This document shows, piece by piece, positions 53,546-61,849 of a DNA stretch of 63,829 bases; the first letter of the stretch is position 1, and every line of letters begins with the position of its first letter. Under the pieces are notes generated by a model. That model was not told the origin of the DNA, made no database searches, and saw only the letters and a list, made by a program, of their open reading frames with translations. Both the position numbers and the translations under genes were made by a program. The DNA is from CSBr16-58 sp051859825 (GTDB taxonomy: Bacteria; Bacteroidota; Bacteroidia; Flavobacteriales; Schleiferiaceae), in assembly GCA_051859825.1 (NCBI GenBank), contig JBHYFA010000004.1, positions 1 through 63,829 of the forward strand, read 5' to 3'.

Positions 53546-54451
53546 ATGGAAAAAGAAATCAAACTATCACGCAACGGATTTATTCACCTATTCATTGGAA
53601 TACTCCTCTTGCTTTCGCCGTTTACGATGATTTTTGTATCGGAGTCCGTGCTTATTCCTGTTACCATTTTAGCCTCCATCACCGGACTAATATGGTTAAT
53701 TGGCTTATTCGTAATCACCCCCAATCACACCAGAGTTTTGATATTCTTTGGAAAATATAAAGGTACGGTAAAGCAGGACGGCTTTTTCTGGCTCAATCCA
53801 TTTTACGTAAAAAAGACCGTTTCCTTACGCGTGCGAAACTTAGAAACCGAAGTCATCAAAGTAAACGACGAGCAGGGCAATCCCATATTAATCAGTGCGG
53901 TTGTGGTATGGAAGGTCGTTGACACGTATAAGGCCACCTTCGATATTGAGGCCGCCAAGGAGTACGACGCCAAGTCGGGTTTGAAGAAAGAGAACCGAGA
54001 GGATTCGTACCGAAACTTTGTTAAGATTCAGGCCGAGGCTGCCTTGCGCGGAATTGCTCACACTTATCCGTACGACGATTTGAATGAAGAAGGAGGGCAA
54101 TTGACGCTTCGTTCCGGCGTGGATGAGATCAATCAGCATTTAGAAAAAGAAATTCGCGAGCGCTTGGCGATGGTGGGGATTGAGGTTTTGGAGGCCCGCA
54201 TTTCCAATTTGTCTTACGCCCCGGAAATTGCGGCTATTATGCTACAAAGACAACAGGCTCAAGCCATTATTGGCGCACGAAGAAAAATTGTGGAAGGATC
54301 GGTTGGCATTGTAGAAATGGCCATTAAGGAAATGGATGGAAAAATTGACCTCAATGGCGACCAAAAGGCATCGTTGATAAGTAATTTGCTGGTGGTATTG
54401 TGTTCTGAAAACGGACTTACTCCGGTGATAAAAGCTGATGGAGGGAAGTGA
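53546..54451 (+). CDS. SPFH/Band-7 domain membrane protein
   Basis: From the ATG at 53546 the protein is 301 residues. It has an N-terminal membrane hairpin (two segments, residues ~10-55), a Band-7 domain (residues ~60-230; FGKYKGTVKQDGFFWLNPFY, VNDEQGNPILISAVVVWKV, AALRGIAHTYPYD) and a C-terminal coiled-coil-like part with Ala/Gln-rich LQRQQAQAIIGARRKIVEG. SPFH proteins organise membrane microdomains or scaffold proteases. It lies between the transporter and UbiA genes (16-base gap to UbiA), so it may scaffold membrane enzymes, but the neighbour genes do not prove that. Confidence 0.88.
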   Translation: MEKEIKLSRNGFIHLFIGILLLLSPFTMIFVSESVLIPVTILASITGLIWLIGLFVITPNHTRVLIFFGKYKGTVKQDGFFWLNPFYVKKTVSLRVRNLETEVIKVNDEQGNPILISAVVVWKVVDTYKATFDIEAAKEYDAKSGLKKENREDSYRNFVKIQAEAALRGIAHTYPYDDLNEEGGQLTLRSGVDEINQHLEKEIRERLAMVGIEVLEARISNLSYAPEIAAIMLQRQQAQAIIGARRKIVEGSVGIVEMAIKEMDGKIDLNGDQKASLISNLLVVLCSENGLTPVIKADGGK

Positions 54452-54467
54452 TAATTCATATTGGAGT

Positions 54468-55349
54468 ATGTCTGCACTAAAAAACACCATCAAGCACTTA
54501 CGCTTTCCGTTTTCGTTCTTCCTGTTACCGGTGTTTTTATTTGCATTGGGATTTGTAGATACTCCAAAAATTGAAAACCTTGCGCTCTTATTCATCCTTC
54601 TGCATGTATTAATTTATCCCTCTAGCAATGGCTTTAATGGCTTGCAAGACCAAGATACCGAAAGCATTGGAGGACTCGAAAAGCCGCCTCCGCCTCCGGC
54701 ACTACTTCGTCCGGTAACCATTATCATGGATGCACTCGGTCTTGGCATGGCTTGGTTGATTTCACCAAAGTTATTTGTCTTGATCTTATTATACATGCTG
54801 GCCTCACGCGCCTACAGTTATCGAAAAATCCGACTAAAGAAATACCCAATCATCGGATTTTTGATAGTGAGCATTTTTCAGGGAGGCGTGATTTTCATGG
54901 CAACCTTCATGGCTGCGGAAGGCATTGGTTTGCATGAATTTTTCACCCATGAAAAAATGCTTCTCGGCGCAATAACCGCTACCATTCTCATGGCTGCCGG
55001 TTATCCCATTACCCAAATTTACCAGCACAAGCAAGACCGAGAGGATGGTGTGCTTACCCTCAGTATGCTCCTCGGAATTCGGGGAACCATCATTTGGTCG
55101 ATGATTGGTTTTGGCATTTTTTCAGGCTTACTGATGTGGTTATACTTCCCGAACTACATAATTATTGGGTTGTATCTGATTTCCGGTGGCCCCACCATTA
55201 TTTACTTTTTAAAGTGGCAAAAACGCATTTGGAAGGATCCTAATGAGGCGGATTTTTCCTCAACCATGAAAATGAACCTCATTTCAACCTTATCCATGAA
55301 CACCTTCTTTGCCTTGGTGTTGATTATAGCATACACCGCTATCGTATGA
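54468..55349 (+). CDS. UbiA-family prenyltransferase
   Basis: This 293-residue integral membrane protein has about eight hydrophobic helices. The first Asp-rich site reads SNGFNGLQDQDTESIGG and the second is HKQDREDGVLTLSMLLG. These coordinate Mg2+-prenyl diphosphate for transfer onto an aromatic or quinone-like acceptor. It starts at the ATG at 54468; a longer frame (54438) overlaps the SPFH gene and is less likely. Its stop overlaps the type III PKS start (ATGA). Together with the PKS this suggests that the acceptor is the PKS product, though menaquinone or heme O biosynthesis remains possible. Confidence 0.85.
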   Translation: MSALKNTIKHLRFPFSFFLLPVFLFALGFVDTPKIENLALLFILLHVLIYPSSNGFNGLQDQDTESIGGLEKPPPPPALLRPVTIIMDALGLGMAWLISPKLFVLILLYMLASRAYSYRKIRLKKYPIIGFLIVSIFQGGVIFMATFMAAEGIGLHEFFTHEKMLLGAITATILMAAGYPITQIYQHKQDREDGVLTLSMLLGIRGTIIWSMIGFGIFSGLLMWLYFPNYIIIGLYLISGGPTIIYFLKWQKRIWKDPNEADFSSTMKMNLISTLSMNTFFALVLIIAYTAIV

Positions 55350-56425
55350 CGTATATCACGGGCATTGAAACTGCCGTTCCTGCAAACTCTATTTCACCTG
55401 AATCCTTTGCTGATTGGGCAGCTCCTTTTTTCGGCAATGAAGAAACGCTAAGAAAACTGCGATTTTTGGCCAAAGCCTCAGGAATAGACAAAAAGTACTG
55501 CGCTATACCCGATTTTGGAAAGAGCATCAATGAGTCGGTTTTGTACAATCACCCCGATTATAGCATGCCTTCCACGGGGGAGCGAATGCAACACTTCCTA
55601 CCCCTAGCGGCAGATTTGGCGCATCAAGCTGCGGAAAAAATCACGAACAAGGTTTCATCAAAGGAAATCACCCATATCATTGCGGTGAGCTGTACGGGAC
55701 TTATTGCCCCGGGTTTAGAAATCAGTCTTTGCAAAAGTTTAGGTTTATCGCAAACTGTACAACGCAGCGCTGTAAACTTTATGGGGTGCTACGCCGCATT
55801 TCACGCTCTCAAACAGGCTCATTACATCTGTAAATCCTATCCGGAAAGTAAGGTATTAATTGTTGCTGTTGAGCTTTGCTCCTTGCATTTTAGAAATTGC
55901 AGCAGCAGCGATAATTTACTTTCCAGTATGCTTTTTGCTGATGGCGCTGCTGCCGTACTTATGGAAGGTTTGACATCTAACAAGTCGTATTTACAAACCG
56001 TAGATTTTCACTCTGCCTTAATCAGTGAAGGCGAAAAAGATATGGCGTGGGAAATTGGCGATACGGGATTTCAAATGCAGCTCAAAAACCAAATTCCCGA
56101 GCATATTAAAAACAATATTCGGGAGGTTTTTGAAAAATTACTGCAAAAAAACAAGATCACCGAAAAGAACGTAGAACACTTTGCCATTCATCCCGGCGGG
56201 AAAAACATTTTACAAGGATTTGCAGAGGCATTGCAATGTGAAACTGATGATTTATGCGAAAGTTTTCGGGTGCTAAAAGAATTTGGCAATATGTCTTCGG
56301 TATCCGTCCTTTTTGTCCTCAAAGCGCTTCTTGATAATCCCGATATTTCCGGCTACATTTACAGTGCTGCCTTTGGACCTGGTCTCACGGTAGAAAGCGG
56401 AATATTTCAAAAATCAGCATCATGA
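55346..56425 (+). CDS. type III polyketide synthase
   Basis: This 359-residue chalcone-synthase-fold enzyme has its catalytic cysteine in NFMGCYAAFHAL, histidine in FAIHPGGKNIL and asparagine in FGNMSSVSVLFVL. All three are intact. It should condense malonyl-CoA units onto an acyl-CoA starter and cyclise the product to an alkylresorcinol, alkylpyrone or phloroglucinol. The family does not tell starter or product. It is the core of the gene set 54468-58237, which also contains a prenyltransferase, methyltransferase and flavoprotein: much like the srsABC set of Streptomyces, with an added UbiA. Confidence 0.92.
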   Translation: MTYITGIETAVPANSISPESFADWAAPFFGNEETLRKLRFLAKASGIDKKYCAIPDFGKSINESVLYNHPDYSMPSTGERMQHFLPLAADLAHQAAEKITNKVSSKEITHIIAVSCTGLIAPGLEISLCKSLGLSQTVQRSAVNFMGCYAAFHALKQAHYICKSYPESKVLIVAVELCSLHFRNCSSSDNLLSSMLFADGAAAVLMEGLTSNKSYLQTVDFHSALISEGEKDMAWEIGDTGFQMQLKNQIPEHIKNNIREVFEKLLQKNKITEKNVEHFAIHPGGKNILQGFAEALQCETDDLCESFRVLKEFGNMSSVSVLFVLKALLDNPDISGYIYSAAFGPGLTVESGIFQKSAS

Positions 56426-57129
56426 ACTTTAAACAGCGTTCATTCGAAAAAGAGCTGATGGATCAACCGGGGTTATCACAGCAAGATTTCCACGATAATC
56501 TCCAAGAAATTGTAAGTATAAACCGTTATCTCGGTGGTGCCAATGTTACTTGGGAGGGCATAAAAAAGCTCGACGATGGTCAAGATTTGCAAATCACCGA
56601 TATTGGAGCGGGGGCAGGTGATGTTTTCGACTACATCGACAAAAAATTGCCTAAAATTGATAAAAGTCGTTTCCGATTTGAGGCGCTCGACATTCAGCCT
56701 GAGGCACAATCCTTTTCCGAAAAAATATTTCCCCACCTAAGCGGAAGAATTCGGTGGACCATCGACGATTACCGCGTGCATTTACAGAAACCAAACGCCA
56801 CCGATATCGTATTAGCCAGTTTGTTTTGCCACCACCTCAACGATGAAGAGCTGGTAGAGTTTTTACAACTTAGCATGCAACACGCACGCAAAGGTGTTGT
56901 AATCAACGACCTGCATAGACAGCCTTTTGCCTATCATAGCATAAGGTTACTCACGAAATACTTTTCCAATTCAGACTTCACCAAGCACGACGCTCCTCTC
57001 TCAGTATTGCGGGGATTTACCATGGATGAGTGGAAAATGCACTTGCAAAATGCCGGAATTACTCAATACAATATTTCGTGGAAATGGGCTTTTCGCCATC
57101 TCATCATCATAACAAAAACACCAAGTTAA
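56422..57129 (+). CDS. SAM-dependent methyltransferase
   Basis: This 235-residue class I methyltransferase has the motif I ITDIGAGAGDVFDYI (about residues 53-67) and an acidic second motif in EALDIQPEAQ. It overlaps the PKS stop by four bases, so it most likely methylates the PKS product on carbon or oxygen. Cytoplasmic or membrane-peripheral. Family subgroup (UbiE-like or other) is not resolved. Confidence 0.85.
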   Translation: MNFKQRSFEKELMDQPGLSQQDFHDNLQEIVSINRYLGGANVTWEGIKKLDDGQDLQITDIGAGAGDVFDYIDKKLPKIDKSRFRFEALDIQPEAQSFSEKIFPHLSGRIRWTIDDYRVHLQKPNATDIVLASLFCHHLNDEELVEFLQLSMQHARKGVVINDLHRQPFAYHSIRLLTKYFSNSDFTKHDAPLSVLRGFTMDEWKMHLQNAGITQYNISWKWAFRHLIIITKTPS

Positions 57130-57139
57130 AACACTGCCT

Positions 57140-58237
57140 ATGAAACCAGTGGTGATTATTGGAGGTGGGTTAGCCGGACTCAGTGCAGCTATTTTGTTAG
57201 GTAGAGCAAATGTACCTACAATTTTAATAGAGAAAAACACCTATCCGCGTCAGAAGGTTTGCGGGGAGTACATCTCTGTCGAATCTGAAAAATTTGTCAA
57301 TCTCTTAGGCGTTGATACGAGTCAGCTTCCCCACATCAATGAGCTTCACATAAGTTCACAAAGCGGAAGGATGGCCAAGCTTCCGCTTTCTCCCGGAGGT
57401 TTTGGCATTAGCAGATATAGTCTTGATTATCAACTCTACGAACGCGCGCTTAAGGCCGGTGTGGAAATAATTTGCGGCGATCGCGTAACGCATATTGAAG
57501 AAAATGAAGTCAAACTTCTATCAGGGAAAAGTGTAGAGGCCGAGCTCGTGGTGGGCGCCTACGGAAAAAGCAATCCACTCAGCGGCATGAAAACACCAAA
57601 AAGTCAGAAGCAGTATGTGGGTATTAAATACCACGTACGAAGCGAAGCGCATGCAAACACGATTGAAATGCACGTATTTAAAGGTGGGTATTGTGGTTTT
57701 TCAAAAGTAGAGAACGATTTATACTGCTTGTGTTATCTGGGTTCAGCGGAAGATTTCAAAAAATACAAGGGAAATGCCGAAGCCTATGAGCAGGCCGTAT
57801 TGCATCAGAATCCTCACCTGCGCAACCGACTTCTGGAGGTTGAAAAAGTAACACCCCCCATCGCGACCTCACAGTTCAACTTTCGCGTGTATCGAGGGGC
57901 GCATGCCGGACAACTTTTACTGGGAGATGCTACGGGCTTCATCCCACCCATAACGGGTAACGGAATGAGTTTAGCCTTTCGTTCGGCAGCAGAAACAGCG
58001 CCGGAAATAATCAAGTGGTATCGAGGACAAAAGAGCAAATCGGAACTCTTTGCCCAGCAAAAAAAATACGTTGAGTTATACGCCAAAAAGCGCATACAAT
58101 CCGGCGTGATGCTGCAAAATTTACTCTTAAAGCAAAATATCCTCAGCGACAACCTGCTCTTCTTTGGTCTAAACCACATACCACTGCTGGGAAAAAAACT
58201 TACAGAAAAAGCCGTGGGAAAAGAAATTGGTTTGTAA
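57140..58237 (+). CDS. FAD-dependent oxidoreductase (geranylgeranyl reductase/monooxygenase-like)
   Basis: This 365-residue flavoprotein has the GGGLAGLSAA Rossmann motif, YPRQKVCGEYISVE, and the FAD-binding GDATGFIPPITGNGMSLAFR. This is the layout of the geranylgeranyl-reductase and aromatic-hydroxylase superfamily. In alkylresorcinol clusters such a protein hydroxylates the phenolic ring, leading to a quinone. The last gene of the operon, it is followed by MITE copy C. Whether it is a reductase or a hydroxylase is not certain. Confidence 0.85.
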   Translation: MKPVVIIGGGLAGLSAAILLGRANVPTILIEKNTYPRQKVCGEYISVESEKFVNLLGVDTSQLPHINELHISSQSGRMAKLPLSPGGFGISRYSLDYQLYERALKAGVEIICGDRVTHIEENEVKLLSGKSVEAELVVGAYGKSNPLSGMKTPKSQKQYVGIKYHVRSEAHANTIEMHVFKGGYCGFSKVENDLYCLCYLGSAEDFKKYKGNAEAYEQAVLHQNPHLRNRLLEVEKVTPPIATSQFNFRVYRGAHAGQLLLGDATGFIPPITGNGMSLAFRSAAETAPEIIKWYRGQKSKSELFAQQKKYVELYAKKRIQSGVMLQNLLLKQNILSDNLLFFGLNHIPLLGKKLTEKAVGKEIGL

Positions 58238-58369
58238 CCTTACCGGGTACATGCCATGATTTTAGGTTTGGGTAGCAGCTCAATGTTGCCGGGTATCTGC
58301 CGGAATATCACCAATATCTAAAATTGGGGGGCTCGGGAGGATCTGCAGATTTTATAGCATACCTAAATA
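58238..58369. other. gene-free interval before MITE copy C
   Basis: 132 bases without a gene. It contains two loose direct repeats, TTACCGGGTACATGCC (about 58239) and TTGCCGGGTATCTGCC (about 58286). I see no terminator with a T run after the oxidoreductase. Confidence 0.4.
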
Positions 58370-58556
58370 GAGTCTGTCCATAAAGTCAAAGTGGCAGATC
58401 TAGAAAGTTCTAGGAAAATACCTTCGAGCTAAATGGCTATTGGGCAAAAATCAGAGAGGTTCAACAAGAAGTTGATGAACCTCCCTGATATTAATGAGCT
58501 CTAAAAACTTTAGTAAGTGCAGGAAAACATCGTCACCGGGCATTATAGACAAACAT
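58370..58556. mobile_element. MITE-like element, copy C
   Basis: A 187-base element bounded by TA (58368-58369 and 58557-58558). The left end GAGTCTGTCCATAAAGTC runs into GATCTAGAAAGTT, as in the complement of copy A's right arm. The right end, reverse-complemented, reads ATGTTTGTCTATAATGCCC, matching 14 of 19 with copy A's left end. The inner part is diverged and has a hairpin GAGGTTCA/TGAACCTC (58456-58483). The right-hand TA is part of the TAA stop of the T9SS gene at 58556. Confidence 0.65.
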
Positions 58557-61500
58557 TACTTTATAATGACTTTTCTGGTTAAGACCAGCTCATCACCAGA
58601 AAAAATATGAACCAAATAGACCCCATGCCTTAGTCCAGAAAGAGGAAGTCGATATAAAGATTGAGTATTGCTCATTTCGCCAGAGTATATATTACGGCCT
58701 TGTAAGTCTTTTAGCAGATAACTTGAAAATCGATGGTAGTTTTTTACATCGATGAGAATATATAGATAGGTGTCCCAGCCCTGACGGTATGGATTGGGAA
58801 AGATTCGAACCATAGATTCTAAGCCCGAATCAGGCGTGTTATCAAAAAATAAATAATCAGGACTTAGCTTAAACCAGGAAATAGGGCGTCGAGCAAGTAA
58901 TGAAGCTCTATCGTTTGAGGTCAATGGAAACTTAAAACGGGTGTCGTGCCAGAGTCTTCCTAAAGTAGTTGAACTATTCGTAGTGAATACTAAAAAGTGG
59001 GAGCCGTTTAGTGAGGAAAGTCGGAAACGCAATCTTGAGTCCAGTTGGTCAGGATTAAACGGTGAATGTAAGCGTGTTAGCATATACTCCTCAAATGCCA
59101 TGGCCGCCGAGTTTCGTTTTTCTAGTAGAATACCGTATAGTTTTTGACCATTGCGATTTTCGTTAATCAATCGTGAGGTGTATAGGTAGTTTTGTCGGTA
59201 ATCAATGCTTAAAACGAAGCTGTTTTCAAAATGCAAACTTCTATTGTTCAGATTACCGTTACGTCTATTAATTTTCCACAAAAAACCATTAAGTGAATCC
59301 GTGGCAGTTAGGCTCACATCGCGGAGTAATCCCGATGAGTTTACTTGACATCTACAACCTCCAGACATCCAAAGAAAGTTAGCATCCGAAATTGTGAGTC
59401 CAGTAACGTAAAACGACATTGGCAATTCTTTAAAATGATTCCACACCAATTCACCCGTTTCAGCTTGTATTGCGGTAACACTAAAGAAGTGATTGTAAAG
59501 CGGATCGTTGCTATTCCTACCTGAAGTAGCGAAATAAACCACATCATCTGAGCTAGCTATGTAACTCTGGTAATTAAAAGGAGAGCTCGACCACTGAAAG
59601 CCATCAAGGTCTTTAACATACACCCAGAGTGGTGTTCCTGTCATAGAAACAGCAGCATAGAAAGGGGTATTTACATTTCCCAACGAAATATTTTGGTTGC
59701 CAAATTGGATATGATTTCGGGTAAGGCCACTTAAGTACAAGGTGTTATTCTGGCGCGTGAGTTCAATTTTACGAAAAGCAGCATTAGCAACTCCCGCTCC
59801 AACGGCACCGATTACATTGTTGAAAATCAAATCGCCTTGATTATTGAATTTAAAATACCAAATCGAGGCATCAGAATTACTACTTACATGATTACCATTA
59901 ACAAACAGATTTGGAACATACTGAATGGCTACCATATCAATCGTTCCATTCCTGTTTAATATCGCTTTAGCATAAGCACCTTCAACGCTGATATTCTTCA
60001 CAATATTGAACCCATAGTCGAGATGAGAAAAGACTTGTACCTCGTTCATACTCAATGCAGGATCTAAGAATTGAAAGCTCAAGGGAAAAAATACTTGTGA
60101 GCGTCTGCTTGTTGTATAGGAAACCAAATACCCCGCTTGTGTCTCAACATAATCATCTGAATAACTGCGAAATGCAGGATGATTTATCTGGGGAAAATAA
60201 AAATTATTGTTCAGAGTATTAGAAATCATGAAGTCCCTTGAATGCTGAAGATCTGACAATGTATCTTGAATAAAAGCATTATCACCTACGTATTTATACA
60301 TGTAAACTTTGTTCGATTTACTTTCCATAAATACCTGCAAACTATCCTGTATCTTTAGAATGTGAAGGTTATTCAATTCAGAAACTCGCGTGAACGCATC
60401 GTCTGAAAAAAGACTCGCAATTACTCCTGTTCCTTCCTCGGTCCCATCTGTTCTGTATAATGAAAGTCCAAAACGAGCGTGATTAGCTACAAAATAAAAG
60501 AAGTCATCATCCAGAAGTTGAGCATTAATTAAAGGATTTGGCTCATTCACTTGGGGCTCAAAAATGCCGTACATACCAAGTTCTCTACTGTTTGTCAAGG
60601 GATAAACTGTATCTCCATCCAACTTCAATAATTGAATACCCGAACTATCTACATGTCCAAATGCTAATTCATTTCCGTTTAATTTTCCCAAATGATAGGC
60701 AAAACCTCCAGCACGAAAATAATGCAAATTACTAAGCGTAAATCTATCTCGATGCTCATCAAAACCTAGCCAAAAAAAATCTCCGGTAGATTGAAATAAC
60801 TGGGGAAAACTACTCCTTTTATGTATTGGGATATAGCGCTTCGCTCCAACATCAAGCAAGGCCCTTCTGGGGTGCTGATTTACTATCTGTGGCGTTTGAA
60901 TAAGTAAATTCGTGTAAATGGTGGAACTAACATCTGTATATAACGTATCCTTATAAATGGTATTTCCATCTGTCAATATTGCCCTAAGCGGAAATGAATT
61001 GGGAACAACTACATCCGAAACCAACAGATATCTACCGTTTACTCTGAAATCCGGGTGGAGAACAAAACCGTATCCCGGGAAGACGTGGCCGAGATTAAGA
61101 CTACGTGTTTGCTCATCCATCGCATTCAAGCTCTTTTGAACAAAAAATGAATTTTTTATCACGATAACGGTATCATTCACACAATCAACAAATTCCTCAA
61201 CACCCTGAATATGAAAAGTAAAATCCTCTCCGTCAAAAGAGTACAAACGATAATTGATAGAAAAGAAACACAAGCCGTTGAATTCACCGTGAAACTCCAA
61301 AGAGTTAATATTGGTCTCAGGAAACTGCATTGACTTTGGGTGAAGATCGTATCGAAATAGCCAGGCCGACTGCGCCGAGTAGCTAAATAATGTGTCATTG
61401 TAAGTAAAAAACTCCGTATCGTCAGAGATATGAGGATAATGTCTATAAAAGTTCACGAAATCGCCCGTTTCAAAAATCGACCTGTGCTGTTGAAAGAAAT

Positions 61501-61633
61501 GCTTTCCCCTCGCACTGCCAACATACTTCGAATATCCATCGAGCTCCGCTACCGCGAAGTTTACTTGAGCGAATGTTGCATTAGAAAACAACAGAAAAAG
61601 TAATGTCAACCTGAGTAAGAATTTGATTTTCAT
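58556..61633 (-). CDS. large exported T9SS type A protein with beta-propeller-like repeats
   Basis: From the ATG at 61633 the protein is 1025 residues with a signal peptide (MKIKFLLRLTLLFLLFSNAT, to TFAQ). It has two propeller-like regions. The first (residues ~25-500) has repeated short strands such as LFRYDLHPKSMQF; the second (residues ~560-880) has PQQ-like outlines such as ETGELVWNHFKELPMSF and LVNEN-type turns. The C-terminal T9SS type A domain runs from about residue 950 (IFPNPYRQGWDTYLYI ... LRHGVYLVHIFSGDE). No enzymatic motif is seen. It is probably a cell-surface or secreted protein. Its stop abuts MITE copy C. A longer start five codons upstream (61648) is possible. Confidence 0.82.
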   Translation of the reverse strand: MKIKFLLRLTLLFLLFSNATFAQVNFAVAELDGYSKYVGSARGKHFFQQHRSIFETGDFVNFYRHYPHISDDTEFFTYNDTLFSYSAQSAWLFRYDLHPKSMQFPETNINSLEFHGEFNGLCFFSINYRLYSFDGEDFTFHIQGVEEFVDCVNDTVIVIKNSFFVQKSLNAMDEQTRSLNLGHVFPGYGFVLHPDFRVNGRYLLVSDVVVPNSFPLRAILTDGNTIYKDTLYTDVSSTIYTNLLIQTPQIVNQHPRRALLDVGAKRYIPIHKRSSFPQLFQSTGDFFWLGFDEHRDRFTLSNLHYFRAGGFAYHLGKLNGNELAFGHVDSSGIQLLKLDGDTVYPLTNSRELGMYGIFEPQVNEPNPLINAQLLDDDFFYFVANHARFGLSLYRTDGTEEGTGVIASLFSDDAFTRVSELNNLHILKIQDSLQVFMESKSNKVYMYKYVGDNAFIQDTLSDLQHSRDFMISNTLNNNFYFPQINHPAFRSYSDDYVETQAGYLVSYTTSRRSQVFFPLSFQFLDPALSMNEVQVFSHLDYGFNIVKNISVEGAYAKAILNRNGTIDMVAIQYVPNLFVNGNHVSSNSDASIWYFKFNNQGDLIFNNVIGAVGAGVANAAFRKIELTRQNNTLYLSGLTRNHIQFGNQNISLGNVNTPFYAAVSMTGTPLWVYVKDLDGFQWSSSPFNYQSYIASSDDVVYFATSGRNSNDPLYNHFFSVTAIQAETGELVWNHFKELPMSFYVTGLTISDANFLWMSGGCRCQVNSSGLLRDVSLTATDSLNGFLWKINRRNGNLNNRSLHFENSFVLSIDYRQNYLYTSRLINENRNGQKLYGILLEKRNSAAMAFEEYMLTRLHSPFNPDQLDSRLRFRLSSLNGSHFLVFTTNSSTTLGRLWHDTRFKFPLTSNDRASLLARRPISWFKLSPDYLFFDNTPDSGLESMVRIFPNPYRQGWDTYLYILIDVKNYHRFSSYLLKDLQGRNIYSGEMSNTQSLYRLPLSGLRHGVYLVHIFSGDELVLTRKVIIK

Positions 61634-61823
61634 ATAAACAATTTTCATGTCAACTATTATTCGTTACCAGAAAAAATACCAAGGCATTTACAATTATCAC
61701 TTGCAGGCTGCGAAAATAATAATAAAAATCTTACAAAACAAGAATTTTAACATTTCACCGGGTAAATCGTATCTCCGTCAACTTTCCACTCAACAAATAA
61801 TAGGTCACAAGCAAACCAAAGCA

Positions 61824-61831
61824 TATTTTTG
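61824..61831 (+). promoter_or_regulatory. -7 promoter element of the porin-like gene
   Basis: TATTTTTG matches TAnnTTTG and lies 18 bases before the GTG start at 61850. No -33 TTG is evident at the usual distance. Confidence 0.45.
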
Positions 61832-61849
61832 CGGCTTTAATTCTGATTA

